Under the pieces are notes generated by a model. It searched no databases. It saw only the letters and a list, made by a program, of their open reading frames with translations, and was not told the origin of the DNA. From WHSP01 sp964424945 (GTDB lineage Bacteria > Gemmatimonadota > Gemmatimonadetes > Longimicrobiales > Longimicrobiaceae), in contig CAYRLB010000009.1 of assembly GCA_964424945.1 (NCBI GenBank), positions 1 through 55,994 on the forward strand: a DNA stretch of 55,994 nt, in the 5' to 3' direction. Shown one piece after another: positions 25,648-34,517 of this stretch (the stretch's first letter is position 1; each line of letters starts with the position of its first letter). Both the position numbers and the translations under genes were made by a program.

Positions 25648-25761
25648 GATTCGCTGTCAGTTCCTTTCCGCTTACGGCGCCTGCCGAGGGTGATCTCGCG
25701 CGAGAGGTGTGGCTGGTCAGCCGGCGGCGAAACGGAGCGCACCGGCCAGCCCGCCACCTGA

Positions 25762-25791
25762 ATGATACCATACCCCCCTACGGTATGTCAA
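25762..25791 (-). promoter_or_regulatory. Copper operon promoter with CsoR-like operator in its spacer
   Basis: On the minus strand: TTGACA (25791-25786, perfect -35), an 18-base spacer, then TATCAT (25767-25762, 5/6 -10). The spacer reads TACCGTAGGGGGGTATGG, an imperfect inverted repeat with a central G-run. By my recollection it is close to the Bacillus subtilis copZA CsoR operator (T-A-C-C-C-T-A-C-G-G-G-G-G-T-A-T-G-G). A bound repressor would cover both promoter elements. The leader to the CDF start is about 110 bases. Confidence 0.75.
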
Positions 25792-25923
25792 TTGAGCTGA
25801 ACCGGGCGCCGGATCCGGCCAGCCGCCCTGCACCGAACGGCCCGTAGCGCGGCCGGACCAGTGCGCGCATATCGGGTGCCTGTGACCCGGCCGGTCGATC
25901 TTGCCTGACATGGAGGAGGGGGT

Positions 25924-25952
25924 TTGCTTACGCTTGAGTGATTCTGTATCAT
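25924..25952 (+). promoter_or_regulatory. Candidate promoter of the mrp operon
   Basis: TTGCTT (25924-25929), 17-base spacer, TATCAT (25947-25952, 5/6 to consensus). It lies 67 bases before the mrpA start and is back-to-back with the copper promoter. The -35 is weak. Confidence 0.4.
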
Positions 25953-26019
25953 CGGAATTCCCTGCGGCCCGATAGCCGGTCGTCGAACAACCCCCATTCA
26001 AGAGGAACGCGATCGGCTG

Positions 26020-28320
26020 ATGGGACCTGTGGAGATGCCGGTACTGATGGTGCTTGCCCCCTTCCTCCTGCTCCCTCTCGTGGGGTGGCTGGGGAACCGT
26101 GGGCCGGGCGCGGCGCGTCTCCTGGCGATCATCCCTGCGGTGCTGACCGTATACTTCGCCCGAGCGCTAGGGACGGTCGGCGATACAGGGCCTTTCACGG
26201 TCGAGCTTCCCTGGGCATCCAATCTAGGCCTCTCGCTCGCCTTCCACTTCGACGGTCTCGGGCTTCTTTTCGCCAATCTGATCACGGGTATCGGCACCCT
26301 GATCGTCCTCTACGGCATCAGCTATCTGGAGGAGCACCCTTTGATGGGGCGCTTCCTGATAACGCTTTTCGCGTTCATGGGCTCGATGCTGGGGGTGGTG
26401 CTGAGCGACAACATCCTGTTGCTCTTCGTTTTCTGGGAGCTGACGGGCTTCACCTCGTATTTCCTCATCGCTTTCGATCATGAGCGTGAGGGGGCACGGC
26501 GGTCGGCGCTTCAGGCGCTGCTCGTGACCGGTGCCGGAGGGCTGGCCCTGCTCGGTGCGGGTGTGGCGATGTCACAGTTCGCGGGCACGACGAGCCTTTC
26601 CGCCCTTCGTCTGGATGGGTTCTCCTTCGTAGGGCATCCCGGGTATGGCGTGCTGGCCGGCCTGGTCCTGCTTGCCGCCTTCACGAAATCGGCGCAGTTC
26701 CCCTTCCATTTCTGGCTCCCGAACGCCATGGAGGCGCCCACGCCGGTGAGCGGGTACCTCCACTCCGCGACGATGGTCAAGGCGGGGCTCTACCTTGTCG
26801 CGCGCATGACGCCCCTGCTGGGGGGCACGCTCTTCTGGACCGGGTTGGCGGCGACAGCGGGAACCCTGACGATGGTCGGAGCGGCGTACCGGTCGATGCT
26901 CGAGACCGATCTGAAGCGGATCCTCGCCTATACGACGCTGGCGGCGCTCGGCGCCATCATGCTGATGCTGAGTGCCGGGACCGCGATCGCCACGGCAGCC
27001 GCGCTCGTCTACCTCGTGGCGCACGCCTGTTACAAGGGTGCGCTCTTTCTCGTTGCCGGGACCGTCGATCATGCGACGGGCACGAGAGACATCCGGAAGC
27101 TTTCGGGGCTTCGAACCGTGCTTCCGCAGACCGCCGTCGCGGGTGGGCTGGCCGCCCTCAGCATGGCGGGTCTGCCTCCTCTCTTCGGCTTTATCGCGAA
27201 GGAGGGGTTCTATACCGCGCTGGGTGGCTTCAACCTCTTCCCCTCAGCCCCCAGCGTCATCACGGGGCTGGCGGTGGTGGCGAGCGCCTTGATGGGGGCT
27301 GCGGCGCTGATCGCGGGCGTTCTGCCCTTCCTGGGAAGAACCGTTTCACCTGAAGATACTCACCGGCCGTCGACTGCTCTCTGGCTCCCGCCGCTCGTTC
27401 TGGCGGGCATCGGGCTGGTGATCGGCCTCGTGCCATCCATCGCCGAGAGCGCTCTTTCCCTGGCGGTGGAGCCTGTCATCGGCGAGTTCGCTCCGATAGG
27501 GCTCGCACTCTGGCACGGATTCACCCCCGCGCTGCTCCTAAGTACGGTCACGGTTCTGCTGATCCTGGTGATCTATCGGCTTCGTGCGGTCGCGCATGCC
27601 GCGCCCTTCGTGAGCGCACCGGGGATGGAGCGGCTCTACGTCGGCATCCTCGCGGGCCTCGACGGGTTGAGCCGGCGGATCGCGCCCGCGCTGCAGAGTG
27701 CCTCTCTCCGCGCCTACGTCCGGGTGATCCTGGTCACGGCCGTCGCGCTGGTGGGAACGGCGTTCGTGGTGAGTGGAGAACTCCCGGAGATCCGGGGTGG
27801 GTCACCCATCCGCACGCATGAGTTGGGGGTAGCGCTGCTCATCATGGTGGGCGCCATCTCGGCCGCGGTCGCGAAGACGGCGATGGCCGCGGTCCTTTCG
27901 ATGGGCGCAGTCGGATACGGTGTCGGTCTGCTGTACGTCCTGTTCAGCGCGCCCGATCTGGCCGCTACGCAGTTCGCGATCGAGACACTGACGGTCGTCA
28001 TCTTCGTGCTCGTCTTCTATCACTTCTCCGGCTTCGGCGACAAGCTGACCTGGATGCACCGGGGCCGCGATGCGCTGATCGCCGGTGCTGTCGGGACCAC
28101 GATCACCCTTCTCGTTCTGGTCGCTGCGGGGAATGGCGGCTCCTCGCGACTGGCGGATTTCTTCATCGAGGCGGCCCCGAGTCTCGCGCACGGCCGGAAT
28201 GTCGTGAATGTGATCCTCGTCGATTTCCGGGCGTTCGATACGATGGGTGAGATAACGGTTCTCGTGACGGTGGCGATCGGCGTCCGGGCGCTCCTCAGCA
28301 TAGGGAAGGAGCGGGTATGA
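26020..28320 (+). CDS. mrpA: Na+/H+ antiporter subunit MrpA (MnhA)
   Basis: A 766-residue, about 21-span subunit of the Mrp antiporter, related to the NuoL subunit of complex I and fused to an MrpB-like C-terminal part. The proton-path residues match those numbered in Bacillus MrpA: Glu140 (FVFWELTGFTSYFL), Lys223 (FTKSAQFPFHFWLP) and Lys299 (TDLKRILAYTTLAALG). The YKGALFLVAGTVDHATG segment is also typical. The Mrp complex exchanges internal Na+ for external H+, serving pH and sodium tolerance. ATG 26020 was chosen; an AGAGGA lies about 13 bases upstream. An ATG at 26035 is possible. It is the first of seven tightly packed genes; its stop overlaps mrpB by four bases. Confidence 0.95.
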   Translation: MGPVEMPVLMVLAPFLLLPLVGWLGNRGPGAARLLAIIPAVLTVYFARALGTVGDTGPFTVELPWASNLGLSLAFHFDGLGLLFANLITGIGTLIVLYGISYLEEHPLMGRFLITLFAFMGSMLGVVLSDNILLLFVFWELTGFTSYFLIAFDHEREGARRSALQALLVTGAGGLALLGAGVAMSQFAGTTSLSALRLDGFSFVGHPGYGVLAGLVLLAAFTKSAQFPFHFWLPNAMEAPTPVSGYLHSATMVKAGLYLVARMTPLLGGTLFWTGLAATAGTLTMVGAAYRSMLETDLKRILAYTTLAALGAIMLMLSAGTAIATAAALVYLVAHACYKGALFLVAGTVDHATGTRDIRKLSGLRTVLPQTAVAGGLAALSMAGLPPLFGFIAKEGFYTALGGFNLFPSAPSVITGLAVVASALMGAAALIAGVLPFLGRTVSPEDTHRPSTALWLPPLVLAGIGLVIGLVPSIAESALSLAVEPVIGEFAPIGLALWHGFTPALLLSTVTVLLILVIYRLRAVAHAAPFVSAPGMERLYVGILAGLDGLSRRIAPALQSASLRAYVRVILVTAVALVGTAFVVSGELPEIRGGSPIRTHELGVALLIMVGAISAAVAKTAMAAVLSMGAVGYGVGLLYVLFSAPDLAATQFAIETLTVVIFVLVFYHFSGFGDKLTWMHRGRDALIAGAVGTTITLLVLVAAGNGGSSRLADFFIEAAPSLAHGRNVVNVILVDFRAFDTMGEITVLVTVAIGVRALLSIGKERV

Positions 28321-28745
28321 GATCCTCCCTGATGCTGACCAGCGCGACGCGGATTCTTATTCCGCTTCTGCTGCTGTATGCCTTCTTCCTTCTCTGGCGG
28401 GGGCACAATGCGCCCGGCGGTGGTTTTGTGGGTGGGCTGATCGCTGCCTCGGCCTTTGTTCTTTACACGCTTACTGCCGGTGTCGCCGCGGGCCGCCGCG
28501 CGCTCGTGGATCCATCTTCGCTACTCAGCGGGGGGCTTGCCGTCGCCCTGATCAGCGGCGTGCCTGCCCTCTTCCATGGGCAGCCTTTCATGACTGCTGT
28601 CTGGACGACCCTGCATGTCGGATCGATCGAGCTCGCGCTCGGAACCCCTCTTCTGTTCGATGTCGGGGTCTTCCTCGCCGTGACGGGGGTCGTGCTTACG
28701 ATCGTCTTCACGCTGGCGGAAACGGCGTTCTCCGAGGCCGACTGA
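28317..28745 (+). CDS. mrpB: Na+/H+ antiporter subunit MrpB (MnhB)
   Basis: A 142-residue subunit with four spans. The GHNAPGGGFVGGL motif between the first two spans identifies MrpB, as does the DVGVFLAVTGVV segment of the last. ATGA overlap with mrpA; stop shares one base with the mrpC start (TGATG). Confidence 0.94.
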   Translation: MRSSLMLTSATRILIPLLLLYAFFLLWRGHNAPGGGFVGGLIAASAFVLYTLTAGVAAGRRALVDPSSLLSGGLAVALISGVPALFHGQPFMTAVWTTLHVGSIELALGTPLLFDVGVFLAVTGVVLTIVFTLAETAFSEAD

Positions 28746-29092
28746 TGGAGCTTCTTCTCGCTCTGGTCTCCGGGACGCTGTACGCATGCGGCGTCTATCT
28801 GATTCTGAAGCGCCGCCTCGCACAGCTCATCGTGGGGCTGAGCCTGATGGCGAATGGATCGAACCTGCTCATCTTTACGGCGGCCGGGCTGACCCGGGAC
28901 AGTGCGCCCCTGGTGTCGGCGGGGGAGGTGCCGCCGCCGGGGGGCTTCGCGGATCCTATTCCCCAGGCTCTCGTTCTGACTGCAATCGTCATCGGCTTCG
29001 GAGTGCTGGCTTTCTCTCTCGTCCTCGCGCACAGGGTCCACCGGTCGACCGGTACGGACGACATTGACGCGATCACCGCCGAGTCGCGCTGA
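28745..29092 (+). CDS. mrpC: Na+/H+ antiporter subunit MrpC (MnhC)
   Basis: A 115-residue, three-span subunit, homologous to NuoK of complex I. IVGLSLMANGSNLLIF corresponds to the conserved N-L family segment and DPIPQALVLTAIVIGFG to the P-x-x-Q-A-L-x-L-T-A-I-V-I signature. Coupled to its neighbours on both sides by TGATG junctions. Confidence 0.94.
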   Translation: MELLLALVSGTLYACGVYLILKRRLAQLIVGLSLMANGSNLLIFTAAGLTRDSAPLVSAGEVPPPGGFADPIPQALVLTAIVIGFGVLAFSLVLAHRVHRSTGTDDIDAITAESR

Positions 29093-30564
29093 TGCTGCTG
29101 GCCCTGCCGATCCTGATCCCGTTCGCGACCGCCATCGCGCTCAAGTCGCTGCCCTACAGGCCCGTCATTCTGCACTGGGTCGCGTTCGGAGGCGCTGCTG
29201 GCCTTCTCGCGTCTGCCATCGCCATCATGGTGCAGGTGCAGACGGAAGGCATTCAGGTGCTCCAGATCGGTGCGTGGGCGGCCCCGTTCGGGATCACCCT
29301 GGTCGCCGATCCTTTCAGCGCCATCCTGGTGCTGATGGTCGGTATCGTAGGGACTGCCGTCACGGCGCACTCCTTCTCAGGGGTTGACCCGAGGCGGGAA
29401 TCGCTCGGCTACCACCCGCTCATCCATGTGCTGCTGATGGGCGTGTCGGGGGCCTTCCTCACGGGTGATCTCTTCAATCTGTACGTCTGGTTCGAGGTCA
29501 CGCTCATCGCGTCCTTCGTTCTGATGGCGTTGCACCGGACACGCGAGCAACTCCACGCAGCGTACGTCTACGTGACGATGAACCTGATCGCCTCGGCGCT
29601 TCTGCTGACCGCGATCGGCCTTCTGTACGGCCAGGCGGGTACGCTGAATCTGGCTGATCTCGCCGTCTCCCTGGCGGATCGGAGCGTGCCACTGCTGGAC
29701 AACGCTCTGGCGATGCTCTTCCTGACGGCATTCGGGATCAAGGCAGGGCTGTTTCCCCTCTTCTTCTGGTTGCCCGCGTCGTATCACGCGCCGCCAGCGG
29801 CCGTCGGAGCGCTCTTTGCGGGCCTGCTCACCAAGGTGGGCGTTTACGCGATGATCCGGCTGTTCACGCTGATCTTCCGCAATCCGGAAGCGCTGGTGTA
29901 CCCGTTGCTCCTGACGCTCTCGATCGCGACGATGATCGTCGGCATGATTGGCGCGCTCTCGCAGACCGACCTCCGGCGGGTGCTACCCTTCAACCTGGTG
30001 GGGCACATCGGATTCACCACCGTGGGGCTGGCGCTGTGGACGCCAGCCGCCCTGGGGGCGTCGATCTTCTATCTGGTGCACCACATCCTGGTGATCACCA
30101 CCCTTTTCCTGGTGAGCGGCCTGCTGCTGAAACAGCGACGCAGCACCGACTTCGCGGCGCTGGGCGGGCTGTACAGGTCGAACCCGTGGGTGGCCCTGCT
30201 CATCCTGGTCCCGATCTTCTCACTGGCCGGTGTTCCTCCGCTGTCGGGCTTCCTGGGGAAGCTGGCGATCCTCCAGGCGGGCGTGGAGACAGGCTCCTAT
30301 GTGCTGGTGGCAGTTGCGCTCGTGGTGGGGTGGCTGACCCTCCTGTCGATGGCCCGCGTATGGCAGCACATCGTGTGGAAGCCTGCCGCCAAGGGCGCCC
30401 CGCTCGCCCCGCTCGGCGGGCGTGTGCTCGCACCCGTCGTGGCGCTGGTCACCCTCACGATCGGGCTGACGGTCTGGGCGGGTCCTGTTTATGATGTCTC
30501 CACACAGGCGGCCGAGCTGCTGCTGAATCCGGAGAGTTACATCGCGGCCGTTCTGGGAGAATAG
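29092..30564 (+). CDS. mrpD: Na+/H+ antiporter subunit MrpD (MnhD)
   Basis: A 490-residue, 14-span subunit related to NuoM/N. Key charged residues in the membrane are Glu135 (YVWFEVTLIASF) and Lys217 (FGIKAGLFPLFFWLP), at the positions required for transport in studied Mrp systems. The SGFLGKLAILQAG motif in the later part is also typical. One base separates its stop (30564) from the mrpE start. Confidence 0.95.
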   Translation: MLLALPILIPFATAIALKSLPYRPVILHWVAFGGAAGLLASAIAIMVQVQTEGIQVLQIGAWAAPFGITLVADPFSAILVLMVGIVGTAVTAHSFSGVDPRRESLGYHPLIHVLLMGVSGAFLTGDLFNLYVWFEVTLIASFVLMALHRTREQLHAAYVYVTMNLIASALLLTAIGLLYGQAGTLNLADLAVSLADRSVPLLDNALAMLFLTAFGIKAGLFPLFFWLPASYHAPPAAVGALFAGLLTKVGVYAMIRLFTLIFRNPEALVYPLLLTLSIATMIVGMIGALSQTDLRRVLPFNLVGHIGFTTVGLALWTPAALGASIFYLVHHILVITTLFLVSGLLLKQRRSTDFAALGGLYRSNPWVALLILVPIFSLAGVPPLSGFLGKLAILQAGVETGSYVLVAVALVVGWLTLLSMARVWQHIVWKPAAKGAPLAPLGGRVLAPVVALVTLTIGLTVWAGPVYDVSTQAAELLLNPESYIAAVLGE

Positions 30565-30565
30565 A

Positions 30566-31039
30566 ATGCTCATCGGCAATCTCCTCCTCGCCATCACCTG
30601 GTCCGTTCTCCAGGCAGAGGTCACCCTCGGGAACCTCCTCGTCGGGTATGTTCTCGGTTACGTCATTCTGGCGGCACTGACGAAGGGGGGTGTATTCGAG
30701 GAGTCGCGCTACATCGGCAAGGTGGGTCTCGCGGTCGGCCTCTTCCTCTTCTTTCTGTGGGAGCTCGTGCGGGCGAATCTGCGGCTTGCCGAAGATGTAG
30801 CAACGCCCAAGCTAGGATTGCGGCCGGGGATCATCGCAGTCCCTCTCCAGGTTACGAGCAATGCGGAGATCCTTCTGCTTTCGGGCCTGATCAATCTCAC
30901 CCCGGGCAGCGTGGCACTCGATGTTTCCCCGGATCGAAGCCTTCTCTATGTACATGTGATGTACATCACGGATGCGGATGCGGCCCGGGCCGAGATAAAG
31001 GAAGGGTTTGAGAGGCGCGTTCTTCAGCTCATGCGGTAG
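30566..31039 (+). CDS. mrpE: Na+/H+ antiporter subunit MrpE (MnhE)
   Basis: A 157-residue subunit with two N-terminal spans and a cytoplasmic domain. PGIIAVPLQVTSNAEILLLSGLINLTPGSVALDVS is the family core (positions about 89-123), followed by LLYVHVMYI. Intact length for the family. Confidence 0.94.
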   Translation: MLIGNLLLAITWSVLQAEVTLGNLLVGYVLGYVILAALTKGGVFEESRYIGKVGLAVGLFLFFLWELVRANLRLAEDVATPKLGLRPGIIAVPLQVTSNAEILLLSGLINLTPGSVALDVSPDRSLLYVHVMYITDADAARAEIKEGFERRVLQLMR

Positions 31040-31045
31040 GGGACC

Positions 31046-31312
31046 ATGCTTGATATAGCGATCCGGATTGCTCTAGCTCTTCTCTCGCTCGCCGCGCTTC
31101 TCGCCGCGGTGCGCGTGGTGCGCGGGCCTACCCTCCCCGACCGCGTGGTCGCCCTCGATCTCGTCGGCATCCTTGTGGCGGCCATCGCCGTGGTGAGCGC
31201 GGCGACCACAGGGCATCGTTACTTTCTCGACGTGGCGATCGTCATCGCCCTGATCAGCTTCGTGGGCACGATCGCGTACGCCCGTTACGTCGAAGTGGTG
31301 GCAGGCTCATGA
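31046..31312 (+). CDS. mrpF: Na+/H+ antiporter subunit MrpF (MnhF)
   Basis: An 88-residue, three-span subunit. RVVRGPTLPDRVVALDLVG is the family signature, with the membrane Asp seen in other MrpF proteins. AGGGGA precedes the ATG at 31046. ATGA overlap with mrpG. Confidence 0.94.
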   Translation: MLDIAIRIALALLSLAALLAAVRVVRGPTLPDRVVALDLVGILVAAIAVVSAATTGHRYFLDVAIVIALISFVGTIAYARYVEVVAGS

Positions 31313-31725
31313 TCGCAATCATCGGCGGCACCCTGCTCCTCGTTGGTGCGACCCTCGCCCTGCTGGCGGCGATCGGCGTTCTTCGCATGCCGGACGTCTT
31401 CACTCGAATGCAGTCCTCGACGAAGGCCTCGACGCTCGGGCTGGCATTCCTCCTGGTCGGCCTGGTCGTCCTTCATCCGAACCTCGAGTTCATCATCCGG
31501 GCGGGGAGTATCGCCGCTTTCGTCATGCTGACGACGCCGGTTTCCGCGCATGTCATCGCACGCGCTGCCGCTCAGACAGGTTCGCCGCTCTGGGAGGGGA
31601 CGATCGTCGATGAACGACCGCCCCGCCCGTCCGATCCCCCGCCTGCCACTTCGACCGAGGGGCCCGGCGAGGCCGACGACCCCGCTACAGCGGCGGGGAA
31701 CGACCCGCAATCGCCCGCGGACTGA
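31309..31725 (+). CDS. mrpG: Na+/H+ antiporter subunit MrpG (MnhG)
   Basis: A 138-residue subunit with three spans in residues 1-85 and a Pro/Asp/Glu-rich tail. IGVLRMPDVFTRMQSSTKASTLG (from about residue 23) is the MrpG signature, and TTPVSAHVIARAA closes the conserved part. The acidic tail (about residues 105-138) is longer than in most members. Last gene of the operon; no clear intrinsic terminator follows. Confidence 0.94.
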   Translation: MIAIIGGTLLLVGATLALLAAIGVLRMPDVFTRMQSSTKASTLGLAFLLVGLVVLHPNLEFIIRAGSIAAFVMLTTPVSAHVIARAAAQTGSPLWEGTIVDERPPRPSDPPPATSTEGPGEADDPATAAGNDPQSPAD

Positions 31726-31907
31726 CCTTCCTCTTTCGGGGCGGAACCCCTCTACCGCCTCCCCAATCTCCCCAGAAAAAGCGCCTCAACCGGCTGCGCG
31801 TCCGCATTCACCTGCCGACGCGCCCGGCAGCCAGCGCCCGTCGAGGCATCATAGCTGCGAAGCCTCTCCCCGGTCTGACAGATTCATCCCGTTGAAGCGA
31901 GAGATCG

Positions 31908-32525
31908 ATGCAGCTGTTACAGGTAATTACGGCCAGTACGCGGCCAACCCGTCAAGGTCCGGCAGTCGCCGCCTGGTTCCTGGAGCAGGCGCGGCGTCAT
32001 GGGAAGTTCGAGGTCGAAGCCGTCGACCTCGCCGAGGTCGGGCTGCCCCTGCTCGACGAGCCGCGGCACCCGCGATTCGGCGAATACGAGCATGAACATA
32101 CCCGGTCGTGGAGCGCCCTTGTCGACCGTGGAGACGCGTTCGTTGTCGTCACGCCGGAATACGATCACGGCCCTCCGGCCGCGCTCCTCAATGCGTTCCA
32201 GTACCTCGTCCGGGAGTGGGCGTACAAGCCGCTCGGCTTCGTGAGTTATGGCGGCGTCGCAGCCGGAGCGCGCGCCACCAACACACTGAAGATGACCGCC
32301 ACGACGCTGAAGATGGTGCCGATGTTCGAAGCCGTTGCCATCCCCTTCTTCACACAACACATCGTCAAGGAGACCGGCCGGTTCGCACCTCCATCGGTGC
32401 AGGAGGAATCTGCCGTCGTAATGCTCGACGAGCTGCTCCGCTGGGCCATCGCCCTCGAGCCCCTTCGCAGGGAACGCCGCCAGGCGAACGCCGCCGACCG
32501 CCGGGCAGATCGTAGTAACCCGTAA
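31908..32525 (+). CDS. NADPH-dependent FMN reductase-family flavoprotein
   Basis: A 205-residue cytoplasmic flavodoxin-fold protein. The phosphate-binding loop is ITASTRPTRQGP near the N-terminus, VVVTPEYDHGPPAALLNAF is the P-E-Y-N-x-x-x-P-x-x-L-K-N-x-x-D equivalent, and FVSYGGVAAGARA is the next flavin-contacting turn. In the middle motif the usual Asn and Lys are replaced by Asp and Ala, which may alter flavin or pyridine contacts. Such enzymes reduce quinones, azo compounds, chromate or free FMN. It precedes a Rossmann-fold gene by 56 bases, possibly in one transcript. ATG 31908 has GCGAGAGA just upstream. Confidence 0.82.
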   Translation: MQLLQVITASTRPTRQGPAVAAWFLEQARRHGKFEVEAVDLAEVGLPLLDEPRHPRFGEYEHEHTRSWSALVDRGDAFVVVTPEYDHGPPAALLNAFQYLVREWAYKPLGFVSYGGVAAGARATNTLKMTATTLKMVPMFEAVAIPFFTQHIVKETGRFAPPSVQEESAVVMLDELLRWAIALEPLRRERRQANAADRRADRSNP

Positions 32526-32581
32526 GGCGTGGCTCTTGCGCCACGTCATCGTTTCGGGTCCCACCCCAAAGGAGAGCAAGC

Positions 32582-33610
32582 ATGCACGTGACGATAATCG
32601 GTCCCGGAAGCATGGGCCGTGCACTCACTTCGCGCCTCGTAGCGGGAGGTCATGAGATCACGCTGGTCGGCACCGATCTGCAGCGGACCGAAGGCGTGGC
32701 GGCGGAGCTCAGGGAGAAGACGGGAGGCTCCGTCCAGGCCGCGGAGGCCGATGCGGCGATCCCGCGGTCGGAGGTGGTCATCCTCGCCCTGCCCTACCAG
32801 GTCGCACTCGCCACCGCCCAGCAGTTCGGCACCCTTCTGAGCGGCAGAATCGTGATCGACATCACGAATCCGCTGAAGGAGGATTTTTCGGGGCTTCTGA
32901 CCGAGAACGGCCCGTCCGGGGCCGAAACGATCCGCTCGCTGCTTCCGGAGGGGACGCCGGTCGTCAAGGCATTCAATACGACATTCGCCCGGACCCTCGT
33001 GGAAGGCTCGGTGTCCGGTCACCCCCTGGATGTCTTCATCGCCGGAGATGACGATGAATCGAACAGCAGGGTAGTGGAGCTGGTGCGGGATGGCAGCATG
33101 GAGCCAGTCACTGTCGGGGGTCTGGAACGCTCGAAGCAGCTGGAAGCGATGGGCTTCCTCGGAATCAGCCTTCAGGAGCCCCTGGGCACCGGCTTCATGA
33201 CTGGCTGGAAGCTCATCTTCCCCGGGACGGGGTCCGCCGGCGAGGAAGGGTTCCCGCGCAACGCGGTCGTCGGGGTTCTGCCCGATACCGGTGCGTCGGG
33301 CAGCATCGTCACCGAAGTCGCTGCGGTGGGCGTCTCCTCCGACGATGTGCAGATGGTCATGGGCGCGGAGGGCGCCGCTGTTCTGCGGAACGCGCAGCAG
33401 GGCCGCACCGGCATTCTTGGCTCGATCTTCGGCTATGAAGCGGAGCATACCCTTCGCCACCTTCGTGAGGTGGAGGCCGGCAACGTCGTCTTCGTCGTGG
33501 GCGTACGTGATGAGGAGATGGGGATCCGCGTCGGCGAGATTCTTTCCCGACATGGCGCCCGCTTCGTCAACTACTACAGCCGCTGGACCGCCAGAAGTCT
33601 CATCGAGTAA
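32582..33610 (+). CDS. F420H2:NADP oxidoreductase-like Rossmann protein fused to a C-terminal domain
   Basis: A 342-residue two-part protein. Residues 1-215 match the family of NADPH:F420 oxidoreductase-like dinucleotide-binding proteins: IIGPGSMGRAL (nucleotide loop, 5-15), VVILALPYQ, VIDITNPL and VVKAFNTTFA, in the expected order. Residues about 220-342 form a separate alpha/beta domain beginning NAVVGVLPDTGASGSIV and containing FGYEAEHTLRHL, resembling short stress-protein domains of general-stress-protein type; I could not name it firmly. The two parts are joined by a short glycine-rich linker around 213-222. An AAAGGAG site precedes ATG 32582. Whether the host makes F420 is not shown here; related proteins use other flavins. 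Confidence 0.72.
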   Translation: MHVTIIGPGSMGRALTSRLVAGGHEITLVGTDLQRTEGVAAELREKTGGSVQAAEADAAIPRSEVVILALPYQVALATAQQFGTLLSGRIVIDITNPLKEDFSGLLTENGPSGAETIRSLLPEGTPVVKAFNTTFARTLVEGSVSGHPLDVFIAGDDDESNSRVVELVRDGSMEPVTVGGLERSKQLEAMGFLGISLQEPLGTGFMTGWKLIFPGTGSAGEEGFPRNAVVGVLPDTGASGSIVTEVAAVGVSSDDVQMVMGAEGAAVLRNAQQGRTGILGSIFGYEAEHTLRHLREVEAGNVVFVVGVRDEEMGIRVGEILSRHGARFVNYYSRWTARSLIE

Positions 33611-33733
33611 CCCTGCTCGCAGACGCCGGCGATCGGTATCTCAGCATCAGGGAGTCTTTTCATCGCGTGCCCCGGGGGTATTCTCGCACCGGGCACCTGA
33701 GCTCCGGTCGCCAGCGACTGCTCTGCTTTCCGA

Positions 33734-34285
33734 ATGAGTGATGCCGCCATCCCTCCGACAACCGCGTGGACGATCGGTCATTCGACCCGCAGCGAGGAGG
33801 AGTTCCTGGAGCTTCTGACGAAGTTCGGAATCCAGGAGCTCGTGGATGTCCGGCGCTTTCCTGGTTCGCGCCGCTTCCCACGCTTCGGCAGTGAGAAGCT
33901 GAAAGATTCCCTCGGCGGGGCAGGCATCGGATATCGGCACCTGCCCGAGCTGGGCGGCCGCCGGGGGAAGCCCGATGCCGATTCTCCCAACACCGGCTGG
34001 CGCGTGGCGGCGTTTCAGGCGTACGCCGATTGGATGAACGATCCGGGGTGGATCGCGTCTCTTGCGACCCTCGAGGAGCGCTGCCGCATGATGCCGGTCG
34101 CCTTCATGTGCGCCGAGGCTGTCCCCTGGCGGTGTCATCGTCGGCTGATTTCGGATGCGCTTCTCGTTCACGGGCTCGAAGTCCTCCACATCGTCGGGCC
34201 GGGCCGCGCCTACCCGCACGAACTGCCCGACTTCGCCCGGGTCCTTCCATCCGGGCGCATCATCTATCCTGCCACGGCCGCATAA
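33734..34285 (+). CDS. DUF488 family protein
   Basis: A 183-residue cytoplasmic protein of the DUF488 family, of unknown function. Conserved elements are TIGHSTRSEEEF at the start, LVDVRRFPGSRRFPRF, YRHLPELGGRR and the C-terminal MCAEAVPWRCHRRLISDAL, in which Cys-x6-Cys-His is invariant in the family. The complete set suggests a working protein. Related proteins are often annotated as possible nucleic-acid- or thiol-related enzymes without proof. Monocistronic. Confidence 0.85.
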   Translation: MSDAAIPPTTAWTIGHSTRSEEEFLELLTKFGIQELVDVRRFPGSRRFPRFGSEKLKDSLGGAGIGYRHLPELGGRRGKPDADSPNTGWRVAAFQAYADWMNDPGWIASLATLEERCRMMPVAFMCAEAVPWRCHRRLISDALLVHGLEVLHIVGPGRAYPHELPDFARVLPSGRIIYPATAA

Positions 34286-34392
34286 ATCGCCGGCCTCTTC
34301 GGTAGATCTCGAACACGATTATGCCGTCCCAGGCCCCTCCTGTCGGCGGCCGTTCCGTCGTCGTTTCCGGTCGAGTGTAACGAATCGCGCCG

Positions 34393-34421
34393 TTGAGATA
34401 CTGTAGGATAAGCTCATTAAT
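34393..34421 (+). promoter_or_regulatory. Candidate sigma-70-type promoter upstream of the Gre-like gene
   Basis: TTGAGA (34393-34398, 5/6), 17-base spacer, ATTAAT (34416-34421, 4/6). The region is locally AT-rich. Transcription would start near 34428, leaving a leader of about 90 bases. Confidence 0.45.
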
Positions 34422-34423
34422 CG

Positions 34424-34456
34424 CCCCCGGCTGCGGACCACATCTGCGACCGGGGG
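34424..34456 (+). repeat. Inverted repeat at the start of the Gre-like gene leader
   Basis: CCCCCGG at 34424-34430 pairs with CCGGGGG at 34450-34456 around a 19-base loop. It lies at the presumed transcript 5' end, without a T-run, so it is more likely a stabilising or regulatory hairpin, or a protein site, than a terminator. Confidence 0.4.
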
Positions 34457-34517
34457 TGATTCTTCAAATCGGGCGAATGATCGGACAGCCGCATCTGGAC
34501 GGACCTGAACCCGGGGA

